Below are positions 6,950 through 13,490 of a stretch of 14,322 nt of DNA, piece by piece. The DNA is from CAMBRQ01 sp945870325 (GTDB lineage: Bacteria; Bacillota; Clostridia; Lachnospirales; Lachnospiraceae): the NCBI RefSeq assembly GCF_050313795.1, contig NZ_JBNPMC010000059.1, positions 1 to 14,322 on the forward strand, written 5' to 3'. The notes under the pieces are model-generated. The model was given only the letters and a program-made list of their open reading frames with translations. It did not search any database and was not told the origin of the DNA. How positions within the stretch are numbered: the stretch's first letter is position 1; the number at the start of each line of letters is the position of its first letter. The position numbers were made by a program, and so were the translations under genes.

Positions 6950-8250
6950 GGAATAAGCACTTTTAATGTAAACCAGTGATCCTTCGCCTGGATTGTCATA
7001 GACCCACCATATTTTTCAGCAACCTGGCGGATACTCTTGAGTCCGTATCCGTGGCAGAAAGCATCCTTTTTGGTGGTGGAGGGCAGTTTCCCCGGCTGAA
7101 GAGTCAGAGAGGTTTCGGTGTAGTTCTCACACTGGATCATCAGCAGTTGGTTCTTCTGATACATGGAAAGTGTAATCAGCCTTTTATCGGATTCTTCGAA
7201 CTGGGATACGCATTCAATGGCATTGTCTAGTGCATTCCCGAAGATGGAGCAGATATCTTTAACATGCATAAATGAGATCAGTTGTCCGTCTGCCATGCAG
7301 GTAAAGCGGATATTGTTCTGGGCACAGTAGATACTCTTGGTTGTCAGCACCACATCCAGAACGCTGTTATTTGTATTGGCAAATGCTTCCTGAGTCCGAA
7401 TGGCTTCCTCCATTTCCATAAGATACTGCTCCTTTTTCTGGGGATTTTCTTCCGCACGGATTGCAATCATATAATGCTTCAGATCATGGAATTCCTTGCG
7501 CAGGAGTTCGGTATTGTCAATGGAGAGTCGGTATTGTTCGTACTGATGCTGGAGCACGAGGTTCATGGCACGGTTTTCATTCTGCATCCGCAATTCTGAC
7601 CGGAGAGCCTGGAGCGAGAAGAGAACCACAAGTCCGCCAAAATCAACCAATGTCCGTATATAGAGAATAGAACCTGATATGCCGGAAAAAGGTGTGTTTG
7701 GCGAGATAAAACTAAGGTTGCTGATTGCAAAAGCACTGAGAGCAATCAGAATGCAGCTTATGAGTTCGCGAGTACTGATTTCCATTGGTTCATCATCGGG
7801 AATGGACTTTCGTGCCATCAGGTAATATATCACATCAATCAATATATAGGTGAGCAGCATAGTGACAACGGAGATGGCCTTATTCTCCGTATGAAAATAC
7901 GAGACACACCACACATAGACCTGCCAGTGAATTGATGCGGTGAATTCGGCAAGAACAAAGGCATGTGCGCAGCAGAATCCCACATCTTTCCAGTTGACAT
8001 TACAGGTTAGCAGAAGGAATCCATACATCAGAAGAATTGCACAGGTCATGCCGGGAATCCATAAGAAGAGCGGCAATGTGCCGGCAAATCCATGATATAG
8101 GATGAATACGATGAGAGCGCCCAGGATGGTGGCTCTGCGTTTCCATCCAGTGATTCTGGGCGGTAGTATGAGAACGGAGAGCAGACAGGCACCCCATTCT
8201 GCCAGTGCCGTATAAAAACGAGGGATATCCATGATGATTGTAGTTTCCAT
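6940..8250 (-). CDS. GHKL sensor histidine kinase (AgrC-like)
   Basis: The 436-aa protein is a membrane sensor kinase of the GHKL/AgrC type that pairs with LytTR regulators. About six hydrophobic segments fill residues 14-215. A coiled-coil-like linker (about 216-250) then leads to the phosphoacceptor region RKEFHDLKHYM with H255 as the likely phosphorylated histidine. The ATPase part shows the N-box GNALDNAIE (N339, N343) and the G-box GYGLKSIRQ (401-409). The ligand is unknown. In AgrC relatives it is often a peptide, but no peptide gene or processing enzyme lies nearby. ATG 8250 overlaps the TAA of the response-regulator gene by one base and has GGAGGT eight bases upstream, which implies translational coupling. 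It is the last gene of the merR-led operon. Confidence 0.88.
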   Translation of the reverse strand: METTIIMDIPRFYTALAEWGACLLSVLILPPRITGWKRRATILGALIVFILYHGFAGTLPLFLWIPGMTCAILLMYGFLLLTCNVNWKDVGFCCAHAFVLAEFTASIHWQVYVWCVSYFHTENKAISVVTMLLTYILIDVIYYLMARKSIPDDEPMEISTRELISCILIALSAFAISNLSFISPNTPFSGISGSILYIRTLVDFGGLVVLFSLQALRSELRMQNENRAMNLVLQHQYEQYRLSIDNTELLRKEFHDLKHYMIAIRAEENPQKKEQYLMEMEEAIRTQEAFANTNNSVLDVVLTTKSIYCAQNNIRFTCMADGQLISFMHVKDICSIFGNALDNAIECVSQFEESDKRLITLSMYQKNQLLMIQCENYTETSLTLQPGKLPSTTKKDAFCHGYGLKSIRQVAEKYGGSMTIQAKDHWFTLKVLIPIK

Positions 8251-8963
8251 TACTGAGTACCTCCGATATAGTTGGTCAGGGCATCCATGAAGACACTCTT
8301 CTTTGCTCGGCTTATGGGAAGTTCTTGACCGTTGGAGAGAAGGACGTTATTCTTTATAATCCCGGTCACGTGATGCAAATTAATTAAGTAAGCGTTGTGA
8401 CATTTACAGAATCCTTTAGAAGAAAGTTCCGTCTCTGTTTTTTTCATGGGTCCGGCTGTAAGAAAGTCTCCTTTTCCGCTGTGCACCATAATATAGTGTC
8501 GTTGACTTTCAATATAATAGATATTAGAGGTATCCAGTCTTAAGAATCCGCCGTCTACTTCAATATTAAGATAATTCTTCGTCTGTTTGGCGAGCACGTA
8601 AGCAATTGCCTTTTTAAGTATCTGTGAAAATGCGAGATAGGTAACGGGCTTTACAACATAGCCCAGTGCATTGACAAGATATCCCTGGACAGCGAATTCT
8701 ACAGTAGAAGTTATGAAGATAAATGCCACGTCTTCGTCCAGTTGACGGATCGTTTCCGCAGTCTTCATTCCGTCCAGATGCTTTAACTGGATGTCCATAA
8801 GAATGATATCATACTGGGCAGTATAGTCTGTAAGAATATCAAGACCATCATAAAACGCTTGAATCTGGAAAGAGACAGAATAATCTTCTTCATATTTTTT
8901 CAGATACTTTTCCAGAGTCTGTACATAAGACTTTTCGTCCTCTACGATTGCGATTCGAATCAT
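8250..8963 (-). CDS. LytTR-family response regulator
   Basis: This 237-aa cytoplasmic regulator has a receiver domain (about 1-120) with the acidic pocket EDE (8-10), phosphoacceptor D57 in LMDIQL, the switch residue T85 or S86, and K105 in VVKPVTY. A LytTR DNA-binding domain (about 130-235) follows, with IYYIESQRHYIMVH, FCKCHNAYLINLHHV and LPISRAKKS. Such proteins are phosphorylated by GHKL kinases and bind pairs of direct repeats upstream of target promoters. Its partner is the kinase encoded directly downstream, which overlaps it by one base. The start follows AAGGAG seven bases upstream, only 15 bases after the merR-type gene stop, so all three genes are probably one transcript. I found no convincing LytTR binding repeat in this window. 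Confidence 0.92.
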   Translation of the reverse strand: MIRIAIVEDEKSYVQTLEKYLKKYEEDYSVSFQIQAFYDGLDILTDYTAQYDIILMDIQLKHLDGMKTAETIRQLDEDVAFIFITSTVEFAVQGYLVNALGYVVKPVTYLAFSQILKKAIAYVLAKQTKNYLNIEVDGGFLRLDTSNIYYIESQRHYIMVHSGKGDFLTAGPMKKTETELSSKGFCKCHNAYLINLHHVTGIIKNNVLLSNGQELPISRAKKSVFMDALTNYIGGTQ

Positions 8964-8978
8964 GGTACGTCTCCTTTC

Positions 8979-9773
8979 TTAATGTGGGGACAGAACAGGC
9001 ACCTGTATCTCAGAATGTCTGCTGTCAAAGTGAAGTTTGTCCAGTATCATATTGGAAATCAGAAGATCTGTTTCTTCTGCCAGAGTAAAATGCTTATCCA
9101 GCACTTCCAAAATATCTGTTTCCGGTGTCAGTTTGACTTGTATGCAGGTATAAGTGCACTCTGGAAGACGGATGATCTGTCGGTTATCCTTATCCGGGTG
9201 AAGAACCTGAAAGTAAAAAGCGTATGAAATACTATCTTTTCCGTAGTGGATTAAGATTCCGGCAGGGAATACCGGGGACAGTGCATGTTCCTGTGCATGA
9301 TGGAATAATTGTATGGCCGTCTTTTCTTTTTGCATGATGTCATTCCAGTTTCCACAGAATGGTTCAACGATCAGATAGCGCTCTGGTATCCTGCGCTCAT
9401 AGATTCCTGTCTGGTCGTGATAGTGCTTATTGACTTCCATGGTGCTTAAGTTGAACTTTGTAAGTTCAAGACCAATCTGCATATCTGCAATCTTTTGTTC
9501 CAGAAGTCTCTTTCCATCCTCAAGAATCTTCCGTTCGTTCATGTTGCCCTGGCTGTCCGTGTAGGTGTCCAGTTCTTTTAATGGAATTCCAAGATGGATA
9601 CACAGAATAATCGTATCCAGAAGCCCTAACTGTTCGGGAAGATAATAGCGATATCCGGTTCTTGGGTCTGTCTTGGCCGGGGTTAAGATTCCCAGTTTTT
9701 CATAATAACGTAGGGAATTAACATTGATATTTCTTAATTTGGCGAATTCATTAATCTTAAGGTATTGGCTCAT
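8979..9773 (-). CDS. MerR-family regulator with effector-binding C-terminus
   Basis: The 264-aa protein starts with a MerR winged helix-turn-helix (INEFAKLRNINVNSLRYYEKLGIL and TGYRYYLPEQL, residues 6-48), then a dimerisation helix (about 80-112), then a roughly 140-residue C-terminal region resembling the GyrI-like effector domains of BmrR-type regulators. Such proteins sense small, often hydrophobic or cationic molecules and activate promoters with an unusually long 19-bp spacer by twisting the DNA. There are exactly such sites at 9814-9844 and 10035-10065. AGGAGG lies ten bases before ATG 9773. Its own promoter overlaps the first site, so it is probably autoregulated. It heads the operon with the LytTR regulator and kinase, 15 bases apart. 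Confidence 0.88.
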   Translation of the reverse strand: MSQYLKINEFAKLRNINVNSLRYYEKLGILTPAKTDPRTGYRYYLPEQLGLLDTIILCIHLGIPLKELDTYTDSQGNMNERKILEDGKRLLEQKIADMQIGLELTKFNLSTMEVNKHYHDQTGIYERRIPERYLIVEPFCGNWNDIMQKEKTAIQLFHHAQEHALSPVFPAGILIHYGKDSISYAFYFQVLHPDKDNRQIIRLPECTYTCIQVKLTPETDILEVLDKHFTLAEETDLLISNMILDKLHFDSRHSEIQVPVLSPH

Positions 9774-9813
9774 ATGTCAAGAACCTCCTGAAATAAGGTA
9801 TTTTATGCCATGC

Positions 9814-9853
9814 TTGACCTTATTATTATAACAAGGTTTAAGATAAATGTAAA
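9814..9853. promoter_or_regulatory. Divergent merR promoter and MerR-type operator (site 1)
   Basis: On the minus strand, TTTACA (9853-9848), 17 bases and TATAAT (9830-9825) form a good promoter for the merR operon. On the plus strand, TTGACC (9814-9819), 19 bases and TAAGAT (9839-9844) form a MerR-activated type promoter. A dyad ACCTT (9817-9821), 11 bases, AAGGT (9833-9837) is centred between the plus-strand hexamers, as MerR operators usually are, and covers the merR -10. This suggests repression of merR and activation of the divergent plus-strand transcript by the same bound dimer. Confidence 0.7.
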
Positions 9854-9883
9854 TCTATGTGAAGGAAATGTTGGTGAATTAAT

Positions 9884-10017
9884 ATGAATATAAAAACCCG
9901 TGAGCAAGAGATGTGGAATGAGATATATGCAGGTGCAAGCCGGTAGATCTTTTTGGATGTGGTATCGGAGATATTCTCTTTCAATATGCGCAGTATAACA
10001 AGATTATCTTAGTATAG
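9884..10017 (+). pseudogene. Frameshifted remnant of a SAM-dependent methyltransferase-like gene
   Basis: ATG 9884, with GGTGA six bases upstream, reads MNIKTREQEMWNEIYAGAS and then stops at 9944-9946. Another frame continues directly as VDLFGCGIGDILFQYAQYNK from 9943 to a stop at 10017. The GCGIGD core and the hydrophobic strand before it resemble motif I of class I S-adenosylmethionine methyltransferases. The two halves join naturally if one base change in length is assumed. Everything after motif I is missing, so the remnant is only about 44 codons. It lies downstream of operator site 1 and may once have been the MerR target there. Family assignment rests on one short motif. Confidence 0.4.
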
Positions 10018-10034
10018 AAAAAATTCAATAACAC

Positions 10035-10065
10035 TTGACTCTGTTATAATAATAAGGTTTAAGAT
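10035..10065 (+). promoter_or_regulatory. Second MerR-type 19-bp-spacer promoter (site 2)
   Basis: TTGACT (10035-10040), a 19-bp spacer and TAAGAT (10060-10065) repeat the layout of site 1, and both copies end in AAGGTTTAAGAT. A 17-base run at 10042-10058 is identical to the minus strand of 9817-9833. The site lies 53 bases upstream of the 42-aa gene and should drive it, most likely under the MerR protein encoded at 8979-9773. Confidence 0.7.
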
Positions 10066-10117
10066 TGATTTGTGATAAAAAAGACTAAATAAAATAGTAC
10101 ATAAAGGTGGTGTAAGT

Positions 10118-10246
10118 ATGGATCCAAGCGCAAAAATCAAATTACTTGAAGTAAGGCTGAATACTGTTATTGCCAGAGGAAAGGATAACCAAGGTATATG
10201 CAGAAGGATACAGCGTGAGATCAGAAATCTTAAAAAACAATTATAA
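10118..10246 (+). CDS. 42-aa basic small protein, probable MerR target
   Basis: ATG 10118 is preceded by AGGTGGTG five to twelve bases upstream, and the frame ends with TAA at 10244-10246. The 42-aa product (starting MDPSAKIKLLEVRLNTVI, ending IQREIRNLKKQL) is strongly basic with no membrane segment. Leucine or isoleucine spacing (KLLEVRL, RRIQREIRNLKKQL) predicts two amphipathic helices around a RGKDNQG turn, which suits a small helical hairpin. It has its own MerR-type promoter and a strong terminator, so it is a complete single-gene unit. I recall similar short basic proteins in Firmicutes genomes but know no function. Binding to nucleic acid or to another protein is a guess from charge alone. 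Confidence 0.7.
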   Translation: MDPSAKIKLLEVRLNTVIARGKDNQGICRRIQREIRNLKKQL

Positions 10247-10250
10247 TTTG

Positions 10251-10317
10251 CTGCGCTATCTGGCGGTTAGGAAGGAATCTATGGTCTTTTGATACTGTTC
10301 AGATAGTGCAGTTTTTT
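10251..10317 (+). terminator. Terminator after the 42-aa gene
   Basis: CTGCGCTATCTG (10251-10262) pairs with CAGATAGTGCAG (10300-10311) with one G-T pair, and six Ts follow (10312-10317). The loop is long (37 bases), but the 12-bp stem and T run are typical of a rho-independent terminator. It separates the small gene from the heat-shock promoter. Confidence 0.8.
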
Positions 10318-10363
10318 GATATTAAGAATTGATACTTATCTATTGGAAAAAAGTATTAAAAAA

Positions 10364-10390
10364 TTAGCACTCGACTCTTGACAGTGCTAA
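10364..10390. promoter_or_regulatory. CIRCE operator (HrcA site)
   Basis: TTAGCACTC, nine bases, CAGTGCTAA matches the CIRCE consensus with a single mismatch at the first base of the right arm. It is the known binding site of the HrcA heat-shock repressor. The right arm overlaps the -35 of the hsp20 promoter, so bound HrcA would block RNA polymerase. No second CIRCE copy is present before groES. Confidence 0.95.
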
Positions 10391-10406
10391 TTACATGTGT
10401 TATAGT
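10378..10406 (+). promoter_or_regulatory. Heat-shock operon promoter
   Basis: TTGACA (10378-10383), a 17-base spacer and TATAGT (10401-10406) form a near-consensus vegetative promoter embedded in the CIRCE element. It lies 32 bases upstream of hsp20. Derepression on heat or protein damage is expected. Confidence 0.88.
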
Positions 10407-10438
10407 ACAAATATAACAGATGAAAGGAGAAATGTTTT

Positions 10439-10876
10439 ATGTTGATGCATAGTATTTTTGGAGAGAATTTATTTGATGATTTGATGGATTTTTCATTCCC
10501 GAGAACAAGCAGAGTTATGCACGGGAGTAACACTCAGAATGTGATGAGAACAGATGTGAAAGAGACAGACCAGGGATATGAGATTGATATTGATCTGCCA
10601 GGATTTAAGAAGGAAGATGTCAAAGTACAATTGAAAGATGGATATCTGGGTATCCAGGCAGTACAGAATGTGAACAATGATCAGAAAGATTCTGATGGAA
10701 AATATATCAGAAGAGAGCGTTACTCAGGTTCCGTAAGCAGAAGTTTCTACGTAGGAGATAAAGTAAAAGAAGAAGATGTCCATGCGAAGTTCGAGGACGG
10801 AATCTTAAAATTAAGCTTGCCGAAAGAGGAAGCGCGCAGAGTGGAACAGAATAATTACATCGCTATTGAAGGCTGA
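10439..10876 (+). CDS. hsp20: Small heat shock protein Hsp20 (alpha-crystallin family)
   Basis: This 145-aa ATP-independent holdase binds unfolding proteins in the cytosol and passes them to ATP-dependent chaperones. A short N-terminal arm (1-35, with FDDLMDFSF) precedes the alpha-crystallin domain (about 36-130). That domain contains DLPGFKKEDVKVQL (52-65), the arginine-rich RRERYSGSVSRSF (91-103) and the hallmark KFEDGILKLSLPK (117-129). The C-terminal IAI (141-143) fits the I-x-I oligomerisation motif. AAAGGAG precedes the start. It is the first gene after CIRCE and is followed by groES on the same strand. Expression is most likely under HrcA. Placing hsp20 ahead of groESL under one CIRCE is less common than groESL alone. 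Confidence 0.95.
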   Translation: MLMHSIFGENLFDDLMDFSFPRTSRVMHGSNTQNVMRTDVKETDQGYEIDIDLPGFKKEDVKVQLKDGYLGIQAVQNVNNDQKDSDGKYIRRERYSGSVSRSFYVGDKVKEEDVHAKFEDGILKLSLPKEEARRVEQNNYIAIEG

Positions 10877-10888
10877 TATTTTACTTAA

Positions 10889-11004
10889 GGCATTCGGATT
10901 ACGGGATGCCTGCTGCAGGAGTGTAAGATACACTCCTGCGTCCTCCGAAAACCAGGGGCTATTGTACAGACGGTTAAGACCAGAAGTACAAGGCCCCCTT
11001 ATTT
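10889..11004 (+). terminator. Three tandem hairpins between hsp20 and groES, last one attenuator-like
   Basis: Three inverted repeats follow hsp20. GGCATTC/GGGATGCC lies at 10889-10910. GCAGGAGTGTA/TACACTCCTGC, a perfect 11-bp stem with a three-base loop, lies at 10915-10939 with no T run. GGGGC plus TTGTAC (10955-10967) pairs with GTACAA plus GCCCC (10986-10997) and is followed by TTATTTAATT. The last may be a partial terminator or attenuator that lets some transcription reach groES. The middle one could protect the hsp20 message end after cleavage. Confidence 0.5.
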
Positions 11005-11063
11005 AATTGAAAAAGATAATTGGTTTACAGATAGAAGATTTTAAAAAGGCAAGGTGGAAGAAG

Positions 11064-11348
11064 ATGAAGATCAGACCATTAGGAGACAGAGTAGTATTGC
11101 AGCATAAAGAAGCGGAAGAGACAACAAGATCAGGGATTATCCTTCCTGACAGTGCGAAGGAAAAACCACAGGAAGCAGTTGTAATAGCGGTAGGGTCTGG
11201 GAAATATGTCGATGGAAAGACCGTTCCGGCATCTGTGAAAGAAGGAGATAGAGTGATCTGTTCCAAGTATGCAGGTACAGAACTTAAGATTGATGAGGAA
11301 GAATTCATAATCGTGTCTGAAGATGACATTATAGCAAAAGTAGAATAG
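11064..11348 (+). CDS. groES: Co-chaperonin GroES
   Basis: The 94-aa GroES (Cpn10) forms the seven-membered lid of the GroEL folding chamber. It starts MKIRPLGDRVVLQHKEAEE, as is typical of the family, followed by the mobile loop (about 18-35, TTRSGIILPDSAKEKPQ) that touches GroEL, and ends with EDDIIAKVE. Length is normal. An in-frame TTG at 11007 would add 19 residues, but AAGGTGG (11051-11057) lies six bases before ATG 11064 and the family starts here. groEL follows after 22 bases. No good promoter is visible between hsp20 and this gene, so it probably depends on read-through from the CIRCE promoter. Confidence 0.96.
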   Translation: MKIRPLGDRVVLQHKEAEETTRSGIILPDSAKEKPQEAVVIAVGSGKYVDGKTVPASVKEGDRVICSKYAGTELKIDEEEFIIVSEDDIIAKVE

Positions 11349-11370
11349 ATAAGAAAGAAGGATGAAAGTT

Positions 11371-12987
11371 ATGGCAAAGGCTATTAGTTACGATGTAGAT
11401 GTGAGAAAAAAGATGGAGACAGGTGTGAATAAACTTGCGAATACGGTTAAGATCACACTGGGACCAAAAGGCAGGAATGTAGTCTTGGATAAGTCATATG
11501 GCGCTCCGCTGATTACGAATGATGGTGTGACAATTGCCAAGGAGATTGAGTTGGAAGACCGCTATGAGAATATGGGAGCACAGCTTGTAAAAGAAGCTGC
11601 CACAAAGACCAACGATGTTGCCGGAGATGGGACGACAACAGCGACGGTTCTTACACAGGCAATGGTCAGCGAAGGAATGAAGAATATTGCCGCCGGGGCG
11701 AATCCGATGGTCATCAGAAGAGGAATGAAAAAAGCGGCAGATGCCGTACAGGAATCCATGATCGGAATGAGTCGTCCGGTAACCGGCAAAGATCATATCG
11801 CAAGAGTAGCCGCCGTCTCTTCAGGAAACGATGAAGTGGGTCAGATGATCGCAGATGCTATGGAGAAGGTCGGAGAGAATGGCGTGATCACTATTGAGGA
11901 ATCCAAGACTATGAATACGGAGATTGAAGTGGTAGAAGGAATGCAGTTCGACAAAGGCTATCTCTCCGGATATATGTGCAATGATAAAGAGAAGATGACA
12001 GCGAATATGGAGAAGCCATATATCCTGATCACGGATAAAAAGATATCTAATATTAAGGAGATTCTTCCATTATTGGAGCAGATTATGCAGGCAGGAAGTC
12101 GTCTGCTTATTATTGCTGACGATGTGGAAGGAGAAGCGCTTACAACACTGATTGTAAATAAGTTAAGAGGAACGCTGGATGTTGTTGCAGTCAAAGCACC
12201 GGGGTATGGAGACAACCGGAAAGCCATGCTGGAAGATATCGCTGTTCTGACAGGCGGCCGGGCAGTATTAGATGATCTGGGAATGCAGTTGAAAGATGTG
12301 ACTATGGATATGCTGGGAAGTGCAGAAGCCGTAAGAGTGACCAAAGATGATACGGTTATCATCGGTGGTCAGGGGAAAGGCGAAGAGATTACAAAGCGTA
12401 TAGAAAGTATCCGCAGACGGGCAGCAGAGACGACTTCTGATCTTGATAAAGAAAAATTAGTAGAACGTGTGGCGAAACTTAGCGGCGGCGTGGCAGTCAT
12501 CAAGATTGGCGCTGCTACAGAGACTGAGATGAAAGAAGCAAAATATCGTCTTGAAGATGCACTGAATGCAACAAGAGCAGCCGTGGAAGAGGGAGTGATT
12601 GCCGGCGGCGGATGTGCATATATACATGCGCAGAAGGATCTGGCAGAAGTGATTACTGCTTTGGATGGAGATGAGAAGACAGGTGCACAGATCGTAGAGA
12701 AGGCTTTGGAAGCACCGCTTCGTGCAATTGTAGAGAATGCCGGCCTGGAAGGTTCTGTTATTGTGAACAAGGTGAAAGAATCTGAGGCTGGCATAGGATT
12801 CGATGTGGCTGCCGAAACATATGCGGACATGGTTGAGATTGGTGTGATCGATCCTGTAAAGGTTACGAGAAGCGCGCTGAGTAATGCGGTCAGTGTAGCA
12901 TCTACACTTCTTACGACGGAAGCCGCGATTGCAGATATCAAAGAAGCAGCATCCGCCGCAGCAGCGGAAAACCCGGATATGTACTAG
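11371..12987 (+). CDS. groEL: Chaperonin GroEL lacking the GGM tail
   Basis: The 538-aa Hsp60 chaperonin folds proteins inside a double heptameric ring using ATP. The sequence is full length with GPKGRNVVLDKSYGAPLITNDGVTIAKEIE (nucleotide-site D51), AGDGTTTATVL (85-95), the apical VEGMQFDKGYLS, LLIIADDVEGEALTTLIVN, KAPGYGDNRK, and the equatorial GGGCAYIHA and ARSALSNA-like region. It ends EAASAAAAENPDMY rather than with the glycine-methionine repeats most GroELs carry, and has MAKAISYDVDVRKKM at its start. ATG 11371 is chosen over ATG 11362 because GAAGGA (11357-11362) is spaced for it. The missing tail and the hsp20 linkage suggest it may be a second, divergent groEL copy in this genome; this is inference. 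Confidence 0.96.
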   Translation: MAKAISYDVDVRKKMETGVNKLANTVKITLGPKGRNVVLDKSYGAPLITNDGVTIAKEIELEDRYENMGAQLVKEAATKTNDVAGDGTTTATVLTQAMVSEGMKNIAAGANPMVIRRGMKKAADAVQESMIGMSRPVTGKDHIARVAAVSSGNDEVGQMIADAMEKVGENGVITIEESKTMNTEIEVVEGMQFDKGYLSGYMCNDKEKMTANMEKPYILITDKKISNIKEILPLLEQIMQAGSRLLIIADDVEGEALTTLIVNKLRGTLDVVAVKAPGYGDNRKAMLEDIAVLTGGRAVLDDLGMQLKDVTMDMLGSAEAVRVTKDDTVIIGGQGKGEEITKRIESIRRRAAETTSDLDKEKLVERVAKLSGGVAVIKIGAATETEMKEAKYRLEDALNATRAAVEEGVIAGGGCAYIHAQKDLAEVITALDGDEKTGAQIVEKALEAPLRAIVENAGLEGSVIVNKVKESEAGIGFDVAAETYADMVEIGVIDPVKVTRSALSNAVSVASTLLTTEAAIADIKEAASAAAAENPDMY

Positions 12988-13001
12988 AATGTTGTGATAT
13001 G

Positions 13002-13035
13002 AAGGGGGACGGTTCAAGGGCTGCCCCTCCTTTTT
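13002..13035 (+). terminator. Terminator after groEL
   Basis: AAGGGGGACG (13002-13011) pairs with the region CTGCCCCTCCTT (13021-13032), allowing wobble pairs and one mismatch, and five Ts lie at 13031-13035. It lies 14 bases after the groEL stop and should end the heat-shock transcript. The apparent ATG start of the following transporter fragment lies in this hairpin, so that reading is not a natural gene start. Confidence 0.65.
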
Positions 13036-13457
13036 ATGTAGAAGGAGAAGTGATTGAAACGCAGAAACTGGTGGATGAAGGAAAACATAGAGGATTGGTG
13101 GTAATAAGCCTTATCGTACTTCTTCTGACAATGGTAAGTTACGCTTTCATGGAGAAAGCAATACATCTTCTGAGTGCAGGGTTCCTTCTGGGGCTTGGAT
13201 ATGGAATATTGCAGCCATTGTTCCAGGCATTTGTGACGGGGACGACTCCGGCACCGCAGCGTGGAACTGCCAATGCAACTTATCTGTTGTCTTATGATAT
13301 TGGAATCGGAATCGGTTCATTTGTAATGGGAATGTTCCAGGAGAGTATCGGTCTGTCGATGGGATTCGCAGTGACAGCGGTGGCTTACGTGATTGGAGGG
13401 ATTATCTATGCTGTTTACGTAGACCGGTATTATGAGAAATTATCACGGAATATATGA
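13036..13457 (+). pseudogene. C-terminal fragment of an MFS transporter
   Basis: The frame ending at 13457 encodes about 140 residues with four hydrophobic segments, beginning near KHRGLVVISLIVLLLTMVSY. GLGYGILQPLFQAFVTG and PAPQRGTANATYLLSYDIG, followed by VDRYYEKL, resemble the last four helices of a 12-helix major facilitator superfamily drug or sugar exporter. About two thirds of a normal transporter is missing, and upstream sequence is the groEL terminator rather than MFS coding sequence. The first in-frame ATG lies in the terminator and no RBS suits any later start. It should not form a working transporter on its own. The substrate of the parent cannot be told. Confidence 0.7.
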
Positions 13458-13490
13458 TTTTAAGGGAATGTAGAGTGAAAATCAGGAGGT

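Noticed and set aside
10022..10050. Alternative ordinary promoter using TATAAT at 10045
   Set aside because: No acceptable -35 lies 16-18 bases upstream, whereas the 19-bp MerR-type reading matches site 1 exactly.
12369..13017. Long minus-strand frames opposite groEL
   Set aside because: These are shadows of the groEL gene, with biased composition and no start signals.
12999..13035. ATG 12999 as start of a 152-aa transporter gene
   Set aside because: The first dozen codons are the groEL terminator hairpin, there is no RBS, and the homology begins only further downstream.
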